Shown here piece by piece: positions 6,684-12,290 of a stretch of DNA of 12,290 bases. Position 1 is the first letter of the stretch, and every line of letters starts with the position of its first letter. Location: the NCBI GenBank assembly GCA_035292685.1, contig DATDPP010000076.1, positions 1-12,290 of the forward strand, read 5' to 3'. Position numbers and translations under genes: made by a program. The notes below the pieces were generated by a model, which saw only the letters and a program-made list of their open reading frames with translations, was not told the DNA's origin and did no database searches. Origin of the DNA: JALYNX01 sp035292685 (GTDB lineage Bacteria > Actinomycetota > Acidimicrobiia > Spongiisociales > ZC4RG35).

Positions 6684-7132
6684 GTGACGGCTCCGAGGTC
6701 ACGGTCGACCCAGTCCCCGGAAGGGATGAGACGCAACAACCTGGTCTCGTCCGAATGCACCATGAACTCGATTCGGAGATGGTCCTCGGGCAATGCGGAC
6801 TCCACCGCGTCCCCCCACTCGATGACGAGCACACCGTCCGCCGCCAACTCGAATACATCGAGGTCTTCGAACTCGTGGAGGGAGACGAGCCGATAGACAT
6901 CGACATGCACCACGGGTATGAACCCCGAGTGGTACTGCCGCACCAGAACGAACGACGGGCTGACCACCATCTCTTCGACCCCGAGCCCTTCACAGAGGCC
7001 TCCTGCGAACAGAGTCTTCCCGGCGCCAAGGCCTCCGGCGAGCTCGATGACGTCACCGGGTCTCAGCGCAGCAGCCAGTTTTCGCCCCGCGGCCCTGGTG
7101 TCGTCGGCACTGGGACAGAACACCTCGATCAT
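6680..7132 (-). CDS. tsaE: tRNA threonylcarbamoyladenosine biosynthesis ATPase TsaE
   Basis: TsaE (150 residues) is the small P-loop ATPase that drives turnover of the TsaB-TsaD complex in t6A synthesis. The Walker A motif GGLGAGKT is at 33-40, followed by SPSFVLVRQY (58-67), HVDVYRL (76-82) and the conserved EWGDAVE (105-111). The open frame continues upstream to 7501, but that part lies over the glycosylase gene, is rich in Pro and Arg, and has no counterpart in the family. The ATG at 7132 gives the normal length, has GGAG (7144-7141) 8 nt upstream, and overlaps the glycosylase stop as ATGA. Confidence 0.97.
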   Translation of the reverse strand: MIEVFCPSADDTRAAGRKLAAALRPGDVIELAGGLGAGKTLFAGGLCEGLGVEEMVVSPSFVLVRQYHSGFIPVVHVDVYRLVSLHEFEDLDVFELAADGVLVIEWGDAVESALPEDHLRIEFMVHSDETRLLRLIPSGDWVDRDLGAVT

Positions 7133-7794
7133 CCGAACAACTCCATCTGGGCCGACTCGGGCAGCGAAGTCTCCACCGGGGTTGGCGACCCTTGCTCGAG
7201 GGCATCGAGGATCGAACGCGCCAAAGCGAAGTCTTCTCTCATTTGATCGGTCACCCGGTCGCCGCCGCGGAGTGCCGCCGCTGGGTGAAAGGTAGGCACC
7301 AGGGACGATCCAAGCCACCATGGATGCACCCGTCCCCGGAGCCGGGTGATCCCGGTCTCTGTGCTCAGGAGGAGTTTGGTCGCGAAATTGCCCAGCGTGA
7401 CCACCACTTCGGGGCGGATCAGCCGAATCTGCTCCCGGAGGTAGCCCTTGCAGGAGTCGATCTCGTTGGGAAGCGGGTCCCGATTCCCTGGGGGTCGGCA
7501 CTTGAGGACGTTGGCGATATAGACCGTGGATCGATCGAGACCGATCTCTTCGAGCAACGCATCGAGCACTTTTCCTGCCGCACCAACGAACGGCTCTCCC
7601 TGGAGGTCCTCGTTCTTGCCGGGGGCCTCACCCACAAGCATCAACCTGGCGTGCGGATCACCCACCCCGAACACGACGTTGGTGCGGGTTTGAGACAGGC
7701 CGCAATCCGTGCACACGAGAGCGCGGGCTCGGAGCTCTTCGAGAACGGGGATGTGGTCGCTCACCGGTTCGAGCATTGTGCCAAACCGAATCAC
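7129..7794 (-). CDS. Family 4 (4Fe-4S) uracil-DNA glycosylase
   Basis: A 221-residue uracil-DNA glycosylase of the iron-sulfur family 4 type, which excises uracil from DNA as the first step of base-excision repair. Four cysteines in the family pattern (C28, C31, C99, C115) should bind the cluster. The uracil-pocket motif GEAPGKNEDLQGEPFVG is at 55-71, KCRPPGNRDP at 98-107, and the second active-site motif HPAA at 170-173. The start is GTG 7794, which overlaps the preceding stop as GTGA; an ATG at 7776 is possible but would break that pattern. Neither has a clear Shine-Dalgarno. It sits between a peptidase and tsaE in the coupled operon, a place not explained by a shared pathway. Confidence 0.95.
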   Translation of the reverse strand: MIRFGTMLEPVSDHIPVLEELRARALVCTDCGLSQTRTNVVFGVGDPHARLMLVGEAPGKNEDLQGEPFVGAAGKVLDALLEEIGLDRSTVYIANVLKCRPPGNRDPLPNEIDSCKGYLREQIRLIRPEVVVTLGNFATKLLLSTETGITRLRGRVHPWWLGSSLVPTFHPAAALRGGDRVTDQMREDFALARSILDALEQGSPTPVETSLPESAQMELFG

Positions 7795-8675
7795 TCGTTG
7801 GATGCGCGCACTGCCATTTCGACAGCGGCGGCCGTGGCGCCGAAAGCCGCCTCGGCAGCAGCATCGACATCACATTCGAAGGAACCGCACGAGACCGCAT
7901 AGGCGATGTCCCCGTCGAAGCGGGTATGGACCGGTCTGATACAGACGGCAAGCGCGTCATGGGTGCGGACCGCGAGCCGGCTCAGCTCGTTCCGTGTCAT
8001 CCGAAAGTCGGTTGCCACCACCACCAGGGTGGTGTTGGCCATCGGGCCCGGGGTGAGGGCTGGTGGGCCCGGTTCATGGGGCCCCCCGGTCAGCGGCTCG
8101 CCGCTCAAGGTGAACACGTCTCCAACCGCATTCACGACTACCAATGCGCCCACGGTGGCATCGCCGACGCGGCGAACCGCGGAACCCAGGCCACCTGCCC
8201 GCATGCTCTCGAAACCACGCCACTTCGCCACGGTGGCACCCGTGCCCGCCCCAACGAGCCCGTTCTCCACTGGAGCGCTCGATGCGGCGCGGTAGGCCGC
8301 CTCCCCCTGGTCGGGACCGGGTCGAACCGTCGGGTTCCCCGGAAAGAGGTCGAAGATCACGGCAGCGGGGACGATGGGAACCCTGGCCACCGGCGTCTCA
8401 TGGCCCCGTCCGTCGGCCTCCAGCGCTCTGACCACCCCGTCGGCAGCAGCGAGCCCGAAAGCACTGCCTCCGGTGAGCACGATCGCCTGAGCCTGCTCCA
8501 CCCGCATTCCCGGTTGAAGAAGTGCTGTCTCCCGGGAGCCCGGTGCCGCTCCCCGCACGTCGGCGGCCACAACGTTGGGCTCGGGCAATACGACGACGGT
8601 GCATCCGGTGCGAGCCGTCGCATCGGACCAGTGCCCCACCTCGATGCCGGGCACTGCAGTGATGGTGTCATTCAC
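7791..8675 (-). CDS. P1-family (DmpA/NylC-like) N-terminal-nucleophile peptidase
   Basis: A 294-residue member of the P1/S58 peptidase family (DmpA aminopeptidase, NylC nylon-oligomer hydrolase). It starts with the typical NDTITAVPGIEVGHW. TGGSAFGLAAADGVVRALE and VENGLVGAGTGATVAKW follow, then the probable self-cleavage site MANTTLVVVATD. There N214-T215 corresponds to the Asn-Thr bond that NylC cuts to expose its catalytic threonine. The substrate cannot be told from sequence; a peptide or amide hydrolase is likely. The frame opens upstream at 8714, but AGGAGGT at 8689-8683 lies 7 nt before GTG 8675, which overlaps the alr stop as GTGA, so I take 8675. No signal peptide is visible, so it is probably cytoplasmic. 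Confidence 0.92.
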   Translation of the reverse strand: MNDTITAVPGIEVGHWSDATARTGCTVVVLPEPNVVAADVRGAAPGSRETALLQPGMRVEQAQAIVLTGGSAFGLAAADGVVRALEADGRGHETPVARVPIVPAAVIFDLFPGNPTVRPGPDQGEAAYRAASSAPVENGLVGAGTGATVAKWRGFESMRAGGLGSAVRRVGDATVGALVVVNAVGDVFTLSGEPLTGGPHEPGPPALTPGPMANTTLVVVATDFRMTRNELSRLAVRTHDALAVCIRPVHTRFDGDIAYAVSCGSFECDVDAAAEAAFGATAAAVEMAVRASNE

Positions 8676-9745
8676 CCCAGATACCTCCTCGGGACCCGGG
8701 GGCCGATGCCACAAACCACCTCATAGGAGATGGTGTCGAGGATCCTGGCCCATTCATCGGCGTCGAACACGGCGCCCCCCTGCTCGCCCAACACCACAAC
8801 TTCGTCCCCGGGATGCACCTCGGACTCACCTACCTCGATCACGATCTGATCCATCGTCACCGTCCCCGCCAGTGGGTAGCGATTGCCACCGATCAACGCC
8901 ACGCCCGCTTCTGACAGACGGCGGGAGAAACCGTCGGCGTAGCCAATAGGAGCGGTCACCACGGTCGAGTCCTCGGCCAGTGGCCGGATTCGGCCATAGC
9001 TCGGCCGCGCTCCTTTCTCCAGACGCTGGACATGAGAGACGTGGGTGACGATGCGCATCGCCGGCTGCAATTGCACCAGTTCCCTGGTGGCGGCGCAGGG
9101 ATGAAGCCCGTAGATGCCGAGACCGATACGGGCCAAGCTGCGACGCGATTCAGGGAAGAGCACGGCGCCCGCCGTGTTGGCGAGGTGAATCAGCGGAGCG
9201 TCGTACTCCGAAGAGGCCTCATCGAACACTTCTATCTGGTGGCGGGTAAAGACCGGGTCCTCATCTGCGACCGGGAAATGGGTCCAGATGCCAGCCACTT
9301 CGAGACCGGCGCCCCGTGCGGACGTCACCAGATCGCGAAGGAGCCGGGGCGAGGCCCCCACCCGGTGCATACCGGTGTCGATCTTGATGTGCACTTCGCT
9401 GCCGGGCGCGCTCGACCCCAACGCCTCGATGCAGGAGTTCGAGTAGACGGTCGGGGTGAGCGACCATGTGGCGATCTCGGGCAGGGACGACGTGTCCGGC
9501 TCGGAGAGGACCAGAATCGGCGCCTCGATACCCGCCTCACGCAAACGGACTCCCTCTTCGACGAGAGCCACCGCGAGACGGGTTGCCCCGGCTTCGACTG
9601 CGGCCTCGGCGACGGGAGCATCCCCATGCCCGTAGGCGTCCGCCTTGACCACCGCGCAAACCTCGGAAGGAGCAATCACGGCTGCCAGCGCCGCGACATT
9701 GTGCCGTATGGCTCCCAGATCGATCTCGGCATAAGTCGGCCTCAA
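8672..9745 (-). CDS. alr: Alanine racemase
   Basis: A 357-residue fold-type III PLP enzyme that interconverts L- and D-alanine, giving D-alanine for peptidoglycan. The PLP lysine is K34 in AVVKADAYGHG. HIKIDTGMHRVGAS contains the conserved Thr-Gly-Met-His-Arg segment, and PIGYADGFSRRLS holds the tyrosine that acts as the second catalytic base. LAGTVTMDQIVIEVG near the C-terminus is also typical. The start codon is TTG at 9745, overlapping the nnr stop as TTGA, with GGGAGG at 9759-9754 8 nt upstream. The ribosome binding site is part of the GC-rich sequence that encodes the tail of Nnr. Confidence 0.97.
   Translation of the reverse strand: MRPTYAEIDLGAIRHNVAALAAVIAPSEVCAVVKADAYGHGDAPVAEAAVEAGATRLAVALVEEGVRLREAGIEAPILVLSEPDTSSLPEIATWSLTPTVYSNSCIEALGSSAPGSEVHIKIDTGMHRVGASPRLLRDLVTSARGAGLEVAGIWTHFPVADEDPVFTRHQIEVFDEASSEYDAPLIHLANTAGAVLFPESRRSLARIGLGIYGLHPCAATRELVQLQPAMRIVTHVSHVQRLEKGARPSYGRIRPLAEDSTVVTAPIGYADGFSRRLSEAGVALIGGNRYPLAGTVTMDQIVIEVGESEVHPGDEVVVLGEQGGAVFDADEWARILDTISYEVVCGIGPRVPRRYLG
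8683..8690 (-). promoter_or_regulatory. Ribosome binding site of the P1 peptidase, inside alr
   Basis: GAGGAGGT on the minus strand, 7 nt before GTG 8675 and within the last codons of alr. It decides the start in favour of 8675 over 8714. Confidence 0.85.
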
Positions 9746-11172
9746 AGAGCCCCCCTCCCGGCTCCGCCGGCACTCCCCCCAACGCTCGCTTCACTCGCTG
9801 GGGGAAGAAAGGCGAACCTCCCCACATGGACGCTGAGACGATCGGCGGTGACGGTACCTCGACCGGCCAGGTCGGCCCCAGCGATGCCGTGCCAGTAGGC
9901 GGCCGAGACCAGGGCGGTGCGGGCGTCCAGACCCCGGGCCCACAATGCTCCGGCCATCCCGGAGAGGACATCGCCGGTTCCGATGGTCGCCAGCTCAGGC
10001 CCTCCGCTGCGAACCAGGATCGGGGCCGTGCCATCGCTGATCATCGTTGGGTTCCCCTTGAGGAGGACCGTCATCTTCCTCTCCTGGGCCAGAGCACGCA
10101 CCGCGTACTCCCCGACGTCGACTCCCGCGATCCTCTTGAACTCACCGCGATGAGGGGTGACCACCACCTGCGCCCCGCCCTCGAGGGCGGCGTCCAACAT
10201 CTCAGGCGTGAGGGCGCCCGCGTCCAACAACACTTGCTCTGCCTTGCGAACCAGTGGAACCACCTCGAGATGATCTGCCTCGTCAAGACCGGGGCCTGCG
10301 ATCACGACATCGAAACGATCGAGATGGTCCTCGACACCAGCCAGGGGTCGGGTGAGCAGCTCGGGTGCGATCTGGCCAACAACGTCGGAACAGGAGGAAG
10401 CGACTACTACCGAGCCGGCTCCAAAATGGAGAGCGCTGCGACCCGCGAACACCGCGGCGCCGACCATCCCGGTCGAGCCGCCGATGACGAGGACCGAGCC
10501 CGCCGACCACTTGTGGGTCTGGCGCGAGCGGGGTGGTCGCGGCGCGTCCTCCTCATCGGCCAGCCATAGCGAGGGCTCACCGCCCTCGATGCCCAGGTCG
10601 ACCACGGTGATCGTCCCGCAGAAATCGGGTCCCGCATCCATGACGTGACCGGTCTTGAGATATTGAAAGGTCACGGTCTCGACCGCCGAGAAAGCTCTTC
10701 CGGTCAGGGCCCCGGTGTCGGGGTCGAGCCCGGTGGGAACATCGACTGCGATCACCGGGGCGGGGGTCTCGGTCCAGGCTTCGACCACAGCCGGAAGACC
10801 ACCCCGGCCGCCACCTCCGAACACTGCGTCGATGACCAGATCGGCGGGCACCGGAGAGCCGATCTCGACAACCGGAACCCCTGCGGCTCTGGTCATTCTG
10901 GCTGCCCTGATCGCATGCGGGGTCTTCGGCTCCGTGAGTGCCTGGACCACCACGGCGGCGCCCCGCTGCGCCAGATACCTGGCGGCAACGTAGCCATCCC
11001 CCCCGTTGTTGCCGGGCCCGGCCAGAACGATCACTCGCTTGCCGTACCCGGCTCCGTGACGAACTGCAGCCAGGGCAACAGCCAGCCCGGCATGGTCCAT
11101 CGCCGCATCGAGGTCACCCGTGTAGGCCTGATCGACACGGCGGTACTCCTCTGCGGTGAGGATGGGCCTCAC
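9742..11172 (-). CDS. nnr: Bifunctional NAD(P)H-hydrate epimerase / ADP-dependent NAD(P)H-hydrate dehydratase
   Basis: A 476-residue fusion that repairs hydrated NADH and NADPH. The N-terminal YjeF_N epimerase domain (about 1-210) has VIVLAGPGNNGGDGYVAARYL (48-67) and DLVIDAVFG with D115. The C-terminal ribokinase-like dehydratase (about 215-450) has SVLVIGGSTGMVGAA (226-240), TPHRGEF (339-345, commonly HPGE), LLKGNPTMI and GTGDVLSGMAGAL (398-410) with catalytic D401. After about residue 455 comes a tail rich in Ala, Gly and Ser that is not part of the usual fold and is encoded by a palindromic, C-rich stretch. The start is GTG 11172, overlapping the aminotransferase stop as GTGA; no clear Shine-Dalgarno precedes it, consistent with coupling. 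Confidence 0.96.
   Translation of the reverse strand: MRPILTAEEYRRVDQAYTGDLDAAMDHAGLAVALAAVRHGAGYGKRVIVLAGPGNNGGDGYVAARYLAQRGAAVVVQALTEPKTPHAIRAARMTRAAGVPVVEIGSPVPADLVIDAVFGGGGRGGLPAVVEAWTETPAPVIAVDVPTGLDPDTGALTGRAFSAVETVTFQYLKTGHVMDAGPDFCGTITVVDLGIEGGEPSLWLADEEDAPRPPRSRQTHKWSAGSVLVIGGSTGMVGAAVFAGRSALHFGAGSVVVASSCSDVVGQIAPELLTRPLAGVEDHLDRFDVVIAGPGLDEADHLEVVPLVRKAEQVLLDAGALTPEMLDAALEGGAQVVVTPHRGEFKRIAGVDVGEYAVRALAQERKMTVLLKGNPTMISDGTAPILVRSGGPELATIGTGDVLSGMAGALWARGLDARTALVSAAYWHGIAGADLAGRGTVTADRLSVHVGRFAFLPPASEASVGGSAGGAGRGAL
9750..9804. repeat. GC-rich palindromic, repeat-like sequence in the 3' end of nnr
   Basis: CCGGC-TCC-GCCGG forms a 5-bp hairpin at 9758-9770. Beside it, CCCCC (9776-9780) can pair with GGGGG (9800-9804) around the partly repetitive GCTCGCTTCACTCGC. 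The stretch encodes most of the low-complexity C-terminal tail of Nnr and also holds the alr ribosome binding site. It looks like an interspersed repeat that has become part of a coding end, but only one copy is visible here. Confidence 0.45.
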
Positions 11173-12284
11173 GGCTCGAACAGATCCCGAATCCCTGCCA
11201 CCACCCGGTTTCGATCCTCGTCTCCGAGATTCGAGCCACTGGGAAGACAGAGGCCGTGCTCAAAAAGCTCGGCGGACACCGAGCCCCCCACCGCCTCGCA
11301 TTCGGAGAACACCGGTTGGAGATGCATCGGCTTCCAGACCGGCCGGGCTTCGATGTCGAGTGACTCCAGATGGACTCTGACCTGCTCCCGGTCGGTACCG
11401 GCCTCGGAAGGGTCGATGGTGAGACATGTCAGCCAGAAGGTGGATCGGCACCCGTCCCCTTCGGGCATGAAACCGACACCGGGAAGGTCCCCCAACGCCT
11501 CGCGGTAGAACTGGTTGTGGACCCGGCGCTTCTCGACCCGGCGCTCCAGGTCGGCGAGTTGGGACCGCCCCAGGGCGGCCAGCAGATTGGAGAGCCGGTA
11601 GTTGTACCCGATGGTGGAGTGCTCGTAATGGGGTGCCGGGTCACGGGCCTGCGTGGCCAGCCACCGGGCCTGGCGCGCCCAATCCTCACGATCCGTCACC
11701 AGGGCCCCCCCACCGCTCGTGGTGATGATCTTGTTCCCGTTGAACGAAAGGATGGCCATGACCCCAAAGCTCCCAGCTTTCTTCCCCCGGTAGGTCGCTC
11801 CCAGGGCCTCGGCGGCATCCTCTATCAAGGGGACCTCGTACTGGGCGCACAGGGCCTCGATCCGGGCGTAGTCGGCGCACTGGCCGTATATGTCGACCGG
11901 GACACAGGCCGCAAACCGGCTGTCGCCGTCGAGGGCCTCAGCGAGGAGATCGGGATCCATGTTCCAGGTCGACCGATCGCTGTCGACGAAGACCGGCTGG
12001 GCCCCGGTGTACCTGACGGCATTGGCGGTCGCCGCGAAGGTGAGGGAGGAGACCAGCACACGGTCCCCGGGGCCGACACCCAGTGCAAGCAGGCCAAGAT
12101 GAAGCGCAGCCGTCCCACTGGAAAGGGCGACACCGTGAGCTCTCTGGGTCATGGTCGCCAGTTCGATCTCGAAGGCATCCACCTCGGGCCCCAGTGGTGC
12201 TATCCATCCAGACTCGACGGCCCGCTGGATGGCGGCCTGGTCATCGATGCCTACGTCGGGCGGTGACAGGTAGATCCGCGTCAT
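11169..12284 (-). CDS. DegT/DnrJ/EryC1-family PLP aminotransferase (EpsN-like)
   Basis: A 371-residue fold-type I aminotransferase of the family that transfers amino groups to keto-sugar nucleotides for surface polysaccharides or glycans. The N-terminus RIYLSPPDVG with SGWIAPLGPEVDAFE resembles EpsN/PglE-type enzymes. Visible features are SSGTAALHLGLLALGVGPGDRVLVSSLTF with the PLP phosphate-binding residues, LIEDAAEALGA with D156 for the pyridine nitrogen, and SFNGNKIITTSGGG, in which K185 should form the internal aldimine. The sugar substrate cannot be inferred. The ATG at 12284 is 6 nt from the window edge; its ATGA would fit another 4-nt overlap with a gene upstream. Its stop overlaps nnr, so it is transcribed with housekeeping genes despite its apparent role in glycan synthesis. 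Confidence 0.93.
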   Translation of the reverse strand: MTRIYLSPPDVGIDDQAAIQRAVESGWIAPLGPEVDAFEIELATMTQRAHGVALSSGTAALHLGLLALGVGPGDRVLVSSLTFAATANAVRYTGAQPVFVDSDRSTWNMDPDLLAEALDGDSRFAACVPVDIYGQCADYARIEALCAQYEVPLIEDAAEALGATYRGKKAGSFGVMAILSFNGNKIITTSGGGALVTDREDWARQARWLATQARDPAPHYEHSTIGYNYRLSNLLAALGRSQLADLERRVEKRRVHNQFYREALGDLPGVGFMPEGDGCRSTFWLTCLTIDPSEAGTDREQVRVHLESLDIEARPVWKPMHLQPVFSECEAVGGSVSAELFEHGLCLPSGSNLGDEDRNRVVAGIRDLFEP

Positions 12285-12290
12285 GCGCGA

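Larger units (their letters stand above)
4499..12284 (-). other. Nine-gene operon with eight consecutive 4-nt overlaps
   Basis: Aminotransferase, nnr, alr, P1 peptidase, glycosylase, tsaE, tsaB, rimI and tsaD follow one another on the minus strand with no intergenic base. Junctions lie at 11172-11169, 9745-9742, 8675-8672, 7794-7791, 7132-7129, 6683-6680, 5976-5973 and 5503-5500, each of the form NTGA. A single transcript is inferred. Its promoter must lie beyond the right edge of the window. Confidence 0.8.

Noticed and set aside
7133..7501. N-terminal extension of tsaE by 123 codons
   Set aside because: The extension overlaps the glycosylase gene in another frame, is Pro/Arg-rich without homology, and the shorter start has a Shine-Dalgarno and the operon's usual ATGA overlap.
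7776..8726. A 316-codon plus-strand frame opposite the P1 peptidase
   Set aside because: Antisense shadow of a well-supported gene; no family resemblance and no ribosome binding site that I can see.

Overview
The window looks like a chromosomal segment of a high-GC Gram-positive bacterium (Actinomycetota, possibly Acidimicrobiia). The grounds are the GC-rich sequence, the order nnr-alr-tsaE-tsaB-rimI-tsaD-groES-groEL that is typical of actinobacteria, two CIRCE operators before groES, and frequent GTG and TTG starts. The class-level assignment is inference; no rRNA or other marker is present. Nearly all genes are on the minus strand, and the only plus-strand gene is at 1396-2322.

Read in the direction of transcription (right to left), 12284-4499 holds nine tightly packed genes: a DegT/EpsN-like PLP aminotransferase, bifunctional NAD(P)HX epimerase/dehydratase (nnr), alanine racemase (alr), a P1-family (DmpA/NylC-like) peptidase, a family-4 Fe-S uracil-DNA glycosylase, tsaE, tsaB, rimI and tsaD. 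With starts chosen by homology, ribosome binding sites and stop codons, all eight internal junctions are the same 4-nt overlap, NTGA (ATGA, GTGA or TTGA). That suggests one long translationally coupled operon. TsaB, TsaD and TsaE are three of the proteins that make the t6A modification of tRNA; the TsaC/Sua5 partner is not here. Alr supplies D-alanine for the wall, Nnr repairs damaged NAD(P)H, and the glycosylase removes uracil from DNA.

After a 178-bp gap with two CIRCE (HrcA) boxes comes the heat-shock operon groES-groEL (4320-2384). Beyond groEL lies the most unusual part of the window. A single plus-strand gene encodes a protein with an AbiEi-like N-terminal winged-helix region and a C-terminal DUF559/Vsr-like endonuclease domain. 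It is bracketed at 1292-1332 and 2327-2367 by inverted copies of a long palindrome, whose outermost 24 nt are identical. The layout resembles a small one-gene mobile element of 1,076 bp or a REP-bounded nuclease cassette, and no partner gene is present.

The left end carries a MidA/NDUFAF7-family methyltransferase (1244-168) and the first 31 codons of a probable HtpX membrane protease (95-1), both minus strand. No tRNA, rRNA, CRISPR array or recognised insertion sequence is visible, and no gene-free stretch exceeds about 180 bp.
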